NCBI RefSeq assembly: GCF_900187125.1
Contig: NZ_LT906468.1
Span: 1,178,001-1,242,000 of the forward strand
DNA from: Sphingobacterium mizutaii
Lineage (GTDB): Bacteria; Bacteroidota; Bacteroidia; Sphingobacteriales; Sphingobacteriaceae
DNA: 64,000 bases
Direction: 5' to 3'
A model generated the notes under the pieces. That model saw only the letters and a list, made by a program, of their open reading frames with translations, did not search any database and was not told the origin of the DNA. Positions 45,223 through 54,500 of this stretch are shown here, piece after piece. Numbering within the stretch: the first letter of the stretch is position 1; each line of letters opens with the position of its first letter. The translations under genes and the position numbers were made by a program.

Positions 45223-46473
45223 TTATGCGACTTGCAGTTTCTTAAAGTCCGTCTTTGCAAATTTGTTCTTTGCATAATCCAGACTGATCTGCAAGGTCTT
45301 GTCTTCTGAATTTTCCTTATTGCTCGGTGTTTCGAACATGGCATCCAGCATGATAGCCTCACAAATGCTCCGTAACCCACGGGCGCCTAATTTGAACTCC
45401 CAAGCTTTGTCAACGATGAAGTCATAGACTTCAGGCTCGAATGACAACTTGATGCCCTCATATTCAAACAATTTAATGTATTGTTTGACCAAGGCATTCT
45501 TGGGCTTGGTCAGGATACTCAATAGAGTTTCCTTATCCAATGGGTTCAGATGCGTAAGAACTGGCAAACGACCGATCAACTCAGGGATCAAACCGAAGTT
45601 CTTAAGATCTTGCGGCGTGATATATTTATATAAGTTGTTCAGGTCAATCTCCTGATCCTCATCTTTCATTTTATAGCCAACAGTTTGAGTTCTCAATCTG
45701 TTTGCGATTTTCTTTTGGATACCATCAAATGCACCACCACAGATAAATAGGATGTTGCTGGTATTTACCGAGATCATTTTCTGGTCAGGGTGCTTACGGC
45801 CACCTTGAGGCGGAACATTTACATTTGTTCCTTCCAAGATTTTCAATAATGCCTGTTGTACACCTTCTCCAGATACATCACGGGTGATCGATGGGTTGTC
45901 GCTTTTTCTGGCGATTTTGTCAATCTCATCTATATAGATGATTCCACGTTCTGCAGCAGCCACATCATAATCTGCAGCTTGCAATAATCTGGTCAAGATA
46001 CTTTCCACATCCTCACCTACATATCCTGCTTCGGTCAATACTGTCGCATCCACGATACAGAAAGGTACGTTCAGGATCTTGGCCACTGTTTTGGCCAATA
46101 AGGTCTTACCGGTACCTGTTTCTCCTACGATAATCAAGTTGGATTTTTCAATCTCGGTCTCATCCGACTCTACACGTTGGTTTAAACGCTTGTAATGGTT
46201 GTAAACCGCTACAGAAATGACTTTCTTCGCATCATCTTGTCCAATCACGTATTGATCCAAATGCTCCTTGATTTCCTTTGGACGGATTAATTTAAGAGCA
46301 GTTTGAATAGATTTATTCTTGCGTTGCTTAAGCTCTTCCGCCAATATCTCCCCAGCTTGTTGCACACATCTGTCGCAGATATGCGCACCATCACCCGCAA
46401 TAAGCATTTGCGCTTCATTTTTACTGATTCCGCAAAATGAGCAATGGATATCTCTATTGTTCGATTTACTCAT
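45223..46473 (-). CDS. clpX: ATP-dependent Clp protease ATP-binding subunit ClpX
   Basis: 416 residues. The N-terminal zinc domain has the four Cys ([21 protein letters not shown]). The AAA+ core has Walker [14 protein letters not shown], the pore loop GYVGED and Walker [15 protein letters not shown]. The C-terminal part contains [14 protein letters not shown] and the sensor-2 [10 protein letters not shown]. It unfolds substrates and feeds them to ClpP. It starts 5 bp after the clpP stop, so both share a transcript. Confidence 0.96.
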   Translation of the reverse strand: MSKSNNRDIHCSFCGISKNEAQMLIAGDGAHICDRCVQQAGEILAEELKQRKNKSIQTALKLIRPKEIKEHLDQYVIGQDDAKKVISVAVYNHYKRLNQRVESDETEIEKSNLIIVGETGTGKTLLAKTVAKILNVPFCIVDATVLTEAGYVGEDVESILTRLLQAADYDVAAAERGIIYIDEIDKIARKSDNPSITRDVSGEGVQQALLKILEGTNVNVPPQGGRKHPDQKMISVNTSNILFICGGAFDGIQKKIANRLRTQTVGYKMKDEDQEIDLNNLYKYITPQDLKNFGLIPELIGRLPVLTHLNPLDKETLLSILTKPKNALVKQYIKLFEYEGIKLSFEPEVYDFIVDKAWEFKLGARGLRSICEAIMLDAMFETPSNKENSEDKTLQISLDYAKNKFAKTDFKKLQVA

Positions 46474-46478
46474 TGTTA

Positions 46479-47180
46479 TTATTTTGTTTCTTTCTTCTTA
46501 GGTAGCAATACCTCATCTATCATACCAAATTCTTTGGCTTCAGCGGCACGCATCCAATAATCACGGTCTGATGACTTCTCAACCCAGTCATAAGTCTGGC
46601 CAGAGTGATCAGCGATGATCGTGTATAATTCTTCTTTTAACTTCAACATTTCACGCAAGTTGATCTCCATATCCGCAGCTACACCTTGTGCACCGCCTGA
46701 TGGTTGGTGGATCATCACGCGCGAGTGACGCAATGCTGCACGTTTACCTTTAGCACCTGCCACTAATAATACCGCACCCATCGATGCTGCCATACCGGTA
46801 CAGATCGTTGCCACATCTGGTGAAATGTACTGCATGGTGTCATAGATCCCTAGACCTGCATAAACACTACCACCTGGTGAGTTGATGTAAATCTGGATGT
46901 CACGTTGCGCATCGGTCGATTGCAAGAACAATAACTGCGCTTGAACGATATTAGCAACCTGATCGTTGATGCCATCTCCTAAAAAGATGATACGGTCCAT
47001 CATCAAACGTGAAAATACGTCCATCTGAGCGACGTTCAATTGTCTCTCTTCAATGATGTATGGCGTTAGGTTGCTTGGAATTTGTTGTTGTAATCTAGAA
47101 ATGTAACCATCTACGTGTTGGCTTCCAATTCTATGATGCTTAATAGCATACTTTCTAAATTCGTTTTTATCTATATTCAT
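46479..47180 (-). CDS. clpP: ATP-dependent Clp protease proteolytic subunit ClpP
   Basis: 233 residues. Catalytic Ser in [16 protein letters not shown], His in [16 protein letters not shown], and Asp in the ERDYWM-like segment [19 protein letters not shown]. There are about 20 residues before the usual core, likely a propeptide. It forms the tetradecameric peptidase of ClpXP. First gene of the clpP-clpX unit; no trigger-factor gene precedes it. Confidence 0.96.
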   Translation of the reverse strand: MNIDKNEFRKYAIKHHRIGSQHVDGYISRLQQQIPSNLTPYIIEERQLNVAQMDVFSRLMMDRIIFLGDGINDQVANIVQAQLLFLQSTDAQRDIQIYINSPGGSVYAGLGIYDTMQYISPDVATICTGMAASMGAVLLVAGAKGKRAALRHSRVMIHQPSGGAQGVAADMEINLREMLKLKEELYTIIADHSGQTYDWVEKSSDRDYWMRAAEAKEFGMIDEVLLPKKKETK

Positions 47181-47221
47181 GTGATTCTTTCTGTCTTTGT
47201 GCTACTAATATAATATTTATT

Positions 47222-47692
47222 TTAATATCCGAAATTTTCCTGCCCAAAAGATGGCAGTTCCGTTATAAATGTAAATTTCTCCTCCTCGAAATCTATCCTG
47301 CAATAATAATGCTCAATTCCATTACTGACCAAAAGAAGGGGGATTTTGTAAATACTGTTATAATTTGCGATCTGTTCGAAGGTTTTTTCGGTAATTTTGA
47401 CAGATGGAGCCTTGAATTCTGCCAAAAGTACGCGCGATCCTTCCCGGTCATAAACCACTAGATCACTCCTTTTTTGCAAGCTGTTCAGCGATAGACCGCC
47501 CTCGATCTTCATCAAGGCCATCGGATATTGATAATGTTTGTTCAGATGACTGACCCAATGTTGCCGTACCCACTCCTCCGGTGTCAACAAAAGATGCTTT
47601 TTCCGCAGTTCGTCGAAAATAAAATACTGATCCTGTTTTTTGCTGATTTTTGCCGGAAACGGCGGTAAGTTCAAAGGAACCGGTCTAAACAT
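47222..47692 (-). CDS. Solitary HsdR N-terminal-like nuclease domain protein (HSDR_N_2)
   Basis: 156 residues. The region KRSDLVVYDREGSRVLLAEFKAPS carries the Asp ... Glu-x-Lys pattern of the PD-(D/E)XK nuclease fold, and FEQIANYNSIYKIPLLLVSNG follows as in type I restriction HsdR N-termini (PF13588). There are no helicase or methylase genes around, so it is not part of a restriction system. It is divergently transcribed from holA (DNA polymerase III delta), separated by 72 bp. A well-formed promoter ends only a few bases from its ATG, so its mRNA may be leaderless. Confidence 0.82.
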   Translation of the reverse strand: MFRPVPLNLPPFPAKISKKQDQYFIFDELRKKHLLLTPEEWVRQHWVSHLNKHYQYPMALMKIEGGLSLNSLQKRSDLVVYDREGSRVLLAEFKAPSVKITEKTFEQIANYNSIYKIPLLLVSNGIEHYYCRIDFEEEKFTFITELPSFGQENFGY

Positions 47693-47695
47693 TTA

Positions 47696-47726
47696 CAAAA
47701 TTACGAAATTTTCCAACCTTTTCCAA
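47696..47726 (-). promoter_or_regulatory. Promoter of the HsdR-N-like gene
   Basis: On the minus strand TTG (47726-47724) and TAATTTTG (47703-47696) are exactly 20 nt apart, a full match to the -33/-7 consensus. Only three bases separate the -7 element from the ATG. Confidence 0.7.
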
Positions 47727-47764
47727 CAAGCAAAAGTCTATGTATTTTCGTACTTTCGTACAGC

Positions 47765-48772
47765 ATGAATGTCCAATCCATTTTATCCGATATAAAGAAA
47801 AAAAAGCTCGCCCCAGTTTACCTGCTGCATGGTGAAGAACCTTACTTTATTGACCTGATTTCTGACGCCATCGAACAAACGGTCCTCGACGATTCCCAAA
47901 AGGGCTTCGACCAGTCCGTCGTGTATGGTAAGGATGCGGATTTCTCCAACATCATCAGTATGGCCAAACGCTATCCCATGATGAGCAACCACCAAGTTAT
48001 CATCGTCAAGGAAGCACAAAACCTGAAATGGAAAGATGATGAGTTCCTGCTGAAATACCTAGAACAACCGACCCCATCGACCGTCTTGGTCTTTGCCCAT
48101 AAGTACAGCAAATTTGATAAGCGCAAGAAATCCTACAAATCCATGGAAAAGGCCGGTATCGTGCTGGAATCAAATAAGCTTTATGAGGATAAGGTTGCCG
48201 GCTGGATCAATGAACAGTTGAATGCTTCAGGAAGAAAGGTGCATCCGCAAGCTGCAGCCCTAATGGCTGAATATTTAGGAACCGACCTTTCCAAGATTGC
48301 CAATGAAATAGAGAAACTGCAGTTGAATATCCCCGCCGAGAAGGAAATCACTGCGGTGGATGTGGAGCAAAATATTGGTATCAGTAAGGACTTCAATGTT
48401 TTTGAACTCAATACGGCATTGTCCAAGCGAAATGCCCTAAAGGCATTCCAGATCGTGGATTATTTTGCCGCCAACCCCAAGAGTAATCCTATGCCAGTTG
48501 TGATCGGTTCTTTGGGCACCTATTTTACCAAAATCCTGAAATACCATTACCTTCCAGATAAATCTTCCGCAGTGGCTGCCAAGCAACTCGGAGTACATCC
48601 ATTTTTCGTCAGGGAATACGAATATGCCGCTAGGAACTTCAATAGAAGGAAAACCTTTGAGATCATTCATCTGATCAAGGAATTCGATTTGAAATCTAAG
48701 GGTATGAATGTAGGACACCTGACTGAATCCGGTGATCTATTGACCGAGTTGATCTATAAAATATTAAACTAA
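47765..48772 (+). CDS. holA: DNA polymerase III delta subunit
   Basis: 335 residues. The N-terminal domain has PVYLLHGEEPYFIDLISDAIE, typical of HolA in place of a Walker A loop. VIIVKEAQNLKW and STVLVFAHKYSKFDKRKKSYK mark the AAA+-like fold. The C-terminal domain (about 215-335) includes NVFELNTALSKRNALKAFQIV. It opens the beta sliding clamp as part of the clamp loader. TATTTTCG and TACTTTCG elements lie within 25 bp of the start. The secreted small protein follows after 4 bp. Confidence 0.92.
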   Translation: MNVQSILSDIKKKKLAPVYLLHGEEPYFIDLISDAIEQTVLDDSQKGFDQSVVYGKDADFSNIISMAKRYPMMSNHQVIIVKEAQNLKWKDDEFLLKYLEQPTPSTVLVFAHKYSKFDKRKKSYKSMEKAGIVLESNKLYEDKVAGWINEQLNASGRKVHPQAAALMAEYLGTDLSKIANEIEKLQLNIPAEKEITAVDVEQNIGISKDFNVFELNTALSKRNALKAFQIVDYFAANPKSNPMPVVIGSLGTYFTKILKYHYLPDKSSAVAAKQLGVHPFFVREYEYAARNFNRRKTFEIIHLIKEFDLKSKGMNVGHLTESGDLLTELIYKILN

Positions 48773-48776
48773 GAAC

Positions 48777-49343
48777 ATGCAAAAGCTTTTTTCATTTTTT
48801 ATTCTGATGCTGATCAGTAGCTTGGGTTTTGCCCAAAGCTCTTTTTATACACTAATCCAAGGCGGTGGAAATTTAGGTGTCCGCAATCCTGGTTACGAAG
48901 GCACCTTCAATGGATATTCCCTGCATTTTATTTTTGGGAAAAACTTTGACGATAAAGCCTATTTAGGTTTAGGGATTGGAAATGAAACCTTAAAGGGGGA
49001 CTATACCAAATCAGGAGAGGCTGGGAATACGGAAGTGAGAAAATCCAAGTATGACCGGAACCTGTTCCCCATATTTATCGATGGCCGATTGCCAGTAAAG
49101 GATTTCGGACAAGCTTCTAGGGTCGGTATTGTGGCAAATGCTGGTTATTCCGCCAGTATTGGTCCAGTCTATGACAAGGGTTTTATGGGTAAAGCAGGGC
49201 TGTTCTATCTTTATGACTCCCTAAGCAAAACCAAATTCACGGTTTCTGCAACCTATGCCTACCAACAATTGCATGGTAGTTTTTATACCAGCAATTTCGA
49301 CCATCAACATTTGAATGTTTCGGTGGGGATAATGTTGAAGTAG
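48777..49343 (+). CDS. Secreted small beta-rich protein, possible outer membrane barrel
   Basis: 188 residues. Signal peptide of about 19 residues (MQKLFSFFILMLISSLGFAQ). The mature part alternates polar and hydrophobic residues with many Gly, Tyr and Phe (YTLIQGGGNLGVRNPG, AYLGLGIGNETLKGDY, FTVSATYAYQQLHGSFY) and ends in hydrophobic LNVSVGIMLK. That is consistent with an eight-strand outer membrane barrel. No family recognised. It is 4 bp behind holA, so it is probably co-transcribed with it; the functional link is unclear. Confidence 0.72.
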   Translation: MQKLFSFFILMLISSLGFAQSSFYTLIQGGGNLGVRNPGYEGTFNGYSLHFIFGKNFDDKAYLGLGIGNETLKGDYTKSGEAGNTEVRKSKYDRNLFPIFIDGRLPVKDFGQASRVGIVANAGYSASIGPVYDKGFMGKAGLFYLYDSLSKTKFTVSATYAYQQLHGSFYTSNFDHQHLNVSVGIMLK

Positions 49344-49442
49344 GATTTTTTTGTGTCATATTGAAAAGAAAAATTTGGATAAAATTTATCGGAAGGTGAT
49401 GATAGGAAAGTGCAATGCAAAAAAACAAAATTTAGATTCTTC

Positions 49443-49750
49443 GTTACTTTTGAAGCCCAAAAGTACCAAACCGACGAAGGAGCTCACGGATACCAATCTC
49501 ATTGTTACTTTTGGAGCCCAAAAGTAACCAAAAACCTTCGGCCCATTTAAGGTGGCTTTTCGCACAGTCCAGCATACATGGATAGAATGCCTTGATGTCG
49601 GGAATATCTTTCATACGATCATCCCTTTTGATGGGATGATCGTATGAAAGCATTCCAAGGCCAATCCCATCGCACAGGGCATCGGCATTCTATCCATTTT
49701 TCCGCCACTGGAAATGAGCCGGTTGCTAAAGGACTTCCTTCGGAAGGATA
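49443..49750. repeat. Structured dispersed repeat, copy B
   Basis: The leading hairpin is duplicated (49443-49466 and 49504-49529, GTTACTTTTG ... CAAAAGTA). The nested stems are 49544-49556 with 49704-49716; 49578-49591 with 49684-49697; and the central stem 49609-49625 with 49633-49649 plus GGAAT/ATTCC. Compared with copy A the outer arms are identical. The central arms carry four changes (T-A to C-G, A-T to T-A, T-A to A-T, A-T to C-G), all paired. A CTTCC/GGAAG hairpin ends it. Confidence 0.85.
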
Positions 49751-49876
49751 AATGTTTGTTAATTTTCCGAACCCCCATTGGTGGTGACATCTTTGTAGAA
49801 AATCGGATTGTAAACCGAATAACCCCATAGGGGTTCCATTATTTTAACTAGCATGGCACGTTAGCCTGGAGGTAGC

Positions 49877-49914
49877 GCAAAAACGATGTTCGATTAATCG
49901 AACATCGTTTTTGC
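49877..49914. repeat. Perfect 38-bp palindrome, copy B
   Basis: Starts GCAAAAACGATGTTCGATT and is followed with no spacer by its exact reverse complement (19-bp arms). It follows copy B of the structured element by about 125 bp, just as the imperfect copy follows copy A by about 210 bp. Confidence 0.8.
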
Positions 49915-50154
49915 ATTAACCCTATATTGTTCGATACCAATGCTAAAATAATTCTGCCCTTCCAGGGCAGTATGTCCCAAAAAAGAGATTTTTCTGGGAA
50001 ATAAGTATGGGTCTAAATACCTAGAAACCCAGCTCTAATAAACTTTTCATTGATACGTCCATCAGAAGTATCTCGGAGCAATGCAAACCTTTAAAATCAA
50101 ATACAAAATAAATAGTATAGACGTACAGTTTTTATATCTTCGATAGTTGGTATT

Positions 50155-50244
50155 AACGTACAGTTCCTGTACCAAAGGTACAGGATGACACCCTAGGGAG
50201 GGGAACCGTACAGATTCTTCACTGATCGTTCAGAATTGGAAGTA
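50155..50244 (+). repeat. Dispersed repeat with CCTGTACC hairpin, copy 1
   Basis: Contains CCTGTACC/GGTACAGG (50166-50184), then GGAACCGTACAGATTCTTCAC and CGTTCAGAATTGGAAGTA. The same order is found at 58293-58384. Confidence 0.75.
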
Positions 50245-50252
50245 AGCAAAAT

Positions 50253-50315
50253 AATCTTGATCCATCCGGTGGGTGAGCGAAGTCGAACCCCAAATCCTTT
50301 CTATCCTGGTTCAAA
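50253..50315 (-). repeat. TGAACCAGGAT repeat module with GAGCGAAGTCGAA insert
   Basis: On the minus strand it runs from TTTGAACCAGGAT to GATCAAGATT with an insert containing TTCGACTTCGCTCACC. Nearly the same as the module 65 bp downstream. Confidence 0.7.
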
Positions 50316-50321
50316 TACCAA

Positions 50322-50347
50322 CGGGCATATTCGATATGCCCCTACAG
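50322..50347 (+). repeat. REP-like 19-nt palindrome, copy 3
   Basis: GGGCATATTCGATATGCCC with 8-bp arms and the right flank CTACA, in the same orientation as copy 1. It lies between two TGAACCAGGAT modules. Confidence 0.75.
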
Positions 50348-50379
50348 TATGATGGACTTTCCAGCGAAACATTGGCCAT

Positions 50380-50445
50380 AATCTTGGTCCATCCGGTGGG
50401 TGAGCGGAGTCGAACCCCCAAATCCTTTGAATCCTGGTTCAAATA
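50380..50445 (-). repeat. TGAACCAGGAT repeat module, second copy at this site
   Basis: On the minus strand it runs from TTTGAACCAGGATTC to GGACCAAGATTA with an insert containing TTCGACTCCGCTCACC. It differs from the preceding module at only a few bases. Confidence 0.7.
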
Positions 50446-50540
50446 ACATCGAATCCGCCTCACCAAATTCGGCTCTTCACCACTAAGAAATTCTTATCAA
50501 ATTTAAAAATTAAAAATTTGCATGATCTTTAGGACTTCAA

Positions 50541-50592
50541 CTTGACCTTATTCGAGAATCATTTTGAATTTTCCGAATATGGCTCGAATGAG
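50541..50592 (-). repeat. Diverged copy of the 18967 palindrome
   Basis: On the minus strand it reads CATTCGAGCCATATTCGGAA, then AATTC, and ends CTCGAATAAGGTCAAG. It aligns base for base with the element at 18967-19016, but the arms have decayed and no longer pair fully. Confidence 0.6.
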
Positions 50593-50737
50593 GGTAAAAC
50601 AAATCCCGAAGCTTCTTGCTGAACACTTCCTTAATATTTTTAATTTTTAGGCCTTCCTCCATTCCTGAAAAACAATTTTTGTAGATTCCATATTATCCAT
50701 AGTATTGGGGATATTCTCCATGATAAACCTATGATCG

Positions 50738-51511
50738 ATGAAGTTAGAGAAGGACAAACTTGATATACAATTAGGAACTATCCTTAACAAGGAATCAATT
50801 TTTATGGAAGTGACCAAAGATGGCCCCTATGTATTGCATGGTAAAGCTCCGATTGTCCAACAATTTATTGTGGCCAATTCGGCAGGGATTTCCGTGGCGT
50901 ACCAAGAAGGGAAGGAGTTCAAAACTGAAGATTCAGATATTTACCTGTGCCGATGCGGTTTGTCCAAGTATAAGCCTTATTGTGATAATTCCCACCTGAA
51001 GGCGGCGGAAAATGGGGTGGATCTCACTGAAACCGCTACTTTCAATCCTGAGTTTGCTACTGCAGAAATTATTAAGGGTCCTGTTGTTTCCCTTTCTGAT
51101 GATGAGAAGCTGTGTGCCTTTGCTCGCTTCTGCGATAATGGGCAAAGGATCTGGAATGAGGTGCAGGAATCGAAGCACGAGTCGGTGGAATTGACGGTGG
51201 GCATGGCCCATCATTGTCCGGCAGGCAGGCTCATTGTGTGGGATGGCGGCAAGCCTATTGAAGATAAAGATATAAAACCTAGGATTGGGTTGATTGAAGA
51301 TATGCCTAATAACTGTGCAGGACCATTGGCGCTATGGGGAGCAATCCCTGTAAAAAGTTCCAATGGAAAATATTATGAGGTACGAAATCGACAGACTTTA
51401 TGCCGATGTGGCCAGTCGTCGAACAAGCCATTTTGTGATGGAACCCATGCATCCATGGGATTTCAGGATGGTCTGGATAAGCAACCTAATCCGGAGGGGA
51501 ATCTGTTCTAA
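50738..51511 (+). CDS. Double CDGSH iron-sulfur domain protein
   Basis: 257 residues. Two CDGSH-type 2Fe-2S motifs are visible: CRCGLSKYKPYCDNSH (about 70-85) and CRCGQSSNKPFCDGTH (about 220-235), each with the three Cys and one His that hold the cluster. The middle (about 105-200) has further Cys and His residues (CAFARFCDNGQRIW, AHHCPAGRLIVWDGGKPI, NNCAGPLALWG) that look like an extra metal-binding module. No signal peptide, so cytoplasmic. Function is probably redox or cluster transfer. It is isolated by a 1.4-kb repeat-filled gap upstream. Confidence 0.85.
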   Translation: MKLEKDKLDIQLGTILNKESIFMEVTKDGPYVLHGKAPIVQQFIVANSAGISVAYQEGKEFKTEDSDIYLCRCGLSKYKPYCDNSHLKAAENGVDLTETATFNPEFATAEIIKGPVVSLSDDEKLCAFARFCDNGQRIWNEVQESKHESVELTVGMAHHCPAGRLIVWDGGKPIEDKDIKPRIGLIEDMPNNCAGPLALWGAIPVKSSNGKYYEVRNRQTLCRCGQSSNKPFCDGTHASMGFQDGLDKQPNPEGNLF

Positions 51512-51527
51512 ACCTTCCTCTCTAAAA

Positions 51528-51558
51528 AAAAGGCTCGTCCATTGCTGGACGAGCCTTT
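51528..51558. terminator. Terminator between CDGSH gene and efflux operon
   Basis: AGGCTCGTCCA and TGGACGAGCCT pair over a 4-nt loop. The T7 tract is on the minus strand, so it mainly ends the RND operon, and it may also stop the convergent CDGSH transcript. Confidence 0.85.
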
Positions 51559-51580
51559 AAAATTATGGAGTTAAACTAAA

Positions 51581-54500
51581 TTAGTGCGCACTTAAGCTTT
51601 TCTTTTTCTCCTCATCGAAACTAGCTTCCAATTCCGCTAATTTCTTTTTACCATAAGCCAATCGTGTAATCACCACGAATAGCACCGGTACGATAAAGAT
51701 GGCAAGGAAAGTCGCTGCGGTCATACCCCCGAATACGGTCCAACCAATGGTCTGCCTGGATACAGCACCTGCACCAGTGGACAACATCAATGGAATAATA
51801 CCTAAGATAAAAGCCAATGATGTCATGATAATTGGACGGAGACGAAGCTTGACAGCGTCTAGTGTTGCTTCAACTAGGTTCATACCAATATCCACCCGCT
51901 CTTTGGCAAATTCCACGATCAAGATCGCGTTCTTAGCTGCCAAACCGATAATGGTAACCAAACCGATCTGCGCATAGATATTATTGTCCAAGTTTGGCAA
52001 TAAGGTCAATGCCAAGATCGCTCCGAAAATACCTAGAGGTACTGATAATAGGATGGAGAATGGTACCGACCAACTCTCGTATAGCGATGCCAATAACAAG
52101 AACACGAACAGGATACAGAGCGCAAAGATCTGGATGGTCTTGCTACCCGATTGTTTCTCTTGTAAGGACAGGCCGGAGAACTCATACGAATAACCGTCAG
52201 ACAAAGTCTGTGCAGCTACTTCTTCCAATGCACGGATGGCATCACCTGATGAATAACCAGGACCAGCCTCACCAGAAATCTGGATTGAACGGAAGATGTT
52301 AAAGTGGTTCACGATCGAAGGGTTCGTGGTCAGTTCATATCTCACTAAGTTTGAAATAGGTACTGGCTGACCTTGTACGTTCTTCACATATAATTTATTG
52401 ATGTCTTCAATGTGCATACGGTAACTGGTATCTGCCTGTGTTACCACACGGAAGTTACGTCCGTATTTGGTAAAGTCATTGACATAACTACTACCTAGGT
52501 AAGAAGATATGGTGCTATAGATATTGGAAACCGGCACACCCATACGTTTCGCCATTTCACGATCTACTTGTAACTTATAGTTCGGTGAATTACTGTTGAA
52601 TAGGGTATAGGCCATTCCGATTTCAGGGCGTTGGTTTGCAGCAGCCAAGAATCGGCCAACCATCGCTTCGAAATCTTTGATATCTACAGTTTGTCTATCT
52701 TGGATCTCCATGGTAAAACCACCAGCGGTACCCAAACCAGGAATTGGCGGCGGCGTTGCTGCAATAACGGTTGCCTTAGAATAGCCACGGTATTTACCCA
52801 TGATAGCACCTGTGATATCAGAAACTGTTTTCTGTCTTTCATCCCATGGTTTCAAGGATACGAAAAGTGATGCACCGTTTGGTTTAGCAGAACGGTTCAA
52901 TAAGTTCATACCGTTGATGGACGTCACATAATTGATCTCAGGGAATTCTTTGCGTAAATCATTTGTCAATTCGGTCAATACCTCTTCAGTACGTGCACTG
53001 GATGCACCTTCTGGTAAGCTGACCCCCATAAAGAAGATACCACCATCTTCGTTAGGGATAAATCCGGCTTTCTTAGCGGTAAACATCCATCCGGTTCCTA
53101 CGAAAATACAAACCAAGATAATCAATACCAGTGGAGCGGATTTAATCGCTTTCTTCACACCTTTTGAATAGCGATAAGTTACTTTATCAAACCAAACGTT
53201 GAATTTATAGAAGAATTTGTTCAAGCCTTTTGAATCCTTTGTCGTTGCCGAAGGTTTCAACATGATCGAACATAGAGCAGGTGTTAAGGAAAGTGCGATA
53301 AATGCCGATAACATTACGGATACCGCAATGGTAATCGCGAACTGTTGGTACAGTTTACCCACCATTCCAGGGATAAATCCTACCGGAACGAATACTGCCG
53401 CCAAGATCAAGGCGATGGCAATAACCGGTGCGGTAATATCTTTCATGGCACGCATGGTCGCTTCCTTGGCATCCATCTTATAATGGTCGATGTAATGCTG
53501 GACGGCCTCCACCACAACGATGGCATCATCCACCACAATACCGATGGCGAGCACGAAAGCCAACATCGTTAAGTTGTTGATCGAGAACCCAAATAAGGTA
53601 AAGAAGATAAAGGTTCCGACGATGGAAACCGGAATCGCCAATAATGGGATCAAGGTTGCTCTCCAACTTTGTAGGAAGAAGAATACCACCAAGGTTACCA
53701 AGATCAAGGCTTCGATTAAGGTATGGATTACCGAGCTGATGGAAGCATTAACCACTGATACAGTTTCATAACCTACCACATAATCTACACCTGAAGGGAA
53801 TGATTTCTTCAATTCCTCCAAAGTTTTATAGATACCATCGGCAGTTTCCACCGCATTACCACCTGGTGTTTGGGAAATCATCATACCCGATGCTGTATTT
53901 CCATTTACCTTGTTGGTAATACCATAGTTAAATTGTCCAAGTTCTACTCTGGCAATATCTTTCAATAGCACGATGGATCCATCAGCATTTGTTTTGACTA
54001 CGATATTTTCAAATTGATCAACTTCTTCCAAATCGGAGTCCATTACGATCGGGTATTCGAATACTTGCATGTTCTCTTGTGGACGCGCACCCACTGAACC
54101 ACCCGGCATACGGGAGTTCTGTTCTTGGATAGCAGTATTGACATCCGCTGGAGACATTCCAATGTTGGCAAGTTTGTTGGCATCTAACCATACACGCATG
54201 GCGAATGGTTGTCCAAATGCTTGCACATCACCCACACCTGGTACACGTAATAAAGCGTCTTTCAAGTATAAGTTAATGTAGTTGGAAAGGAAGTTGATAT
54301 CGCGGCTGCCATCAGGAGACACCAATGAAACCATCATCAAGATATCGGTATTTACCTTACGCGTGGTTACACCTAAACGGCGTACCGCCTCTGGCAATAC
54401 CGGTTCTGCGATACTCACACGGTTCTGAACGTCAAGTGTTGCAATATCGATATCGGTACCTACTTCAAAAGTCACTGTGATACGAGAACCACCATCCGAA

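Noticed and set aside
47222..47692. Part of a type I restriction-modification system
   Set aside because: Only an HsdR N-terminal-like domain is present; no helicase, specificity or methylase gene lies nearby.
49444..49828. Two short minus-strand frames in the 49.4-49.8 kb region
   Set aside because: They lie inside the structured repeat, and the same stretch in copy A (41.5-41.8 kb) does not keep the frames. The covariation supports a folded nucleic acid instead.
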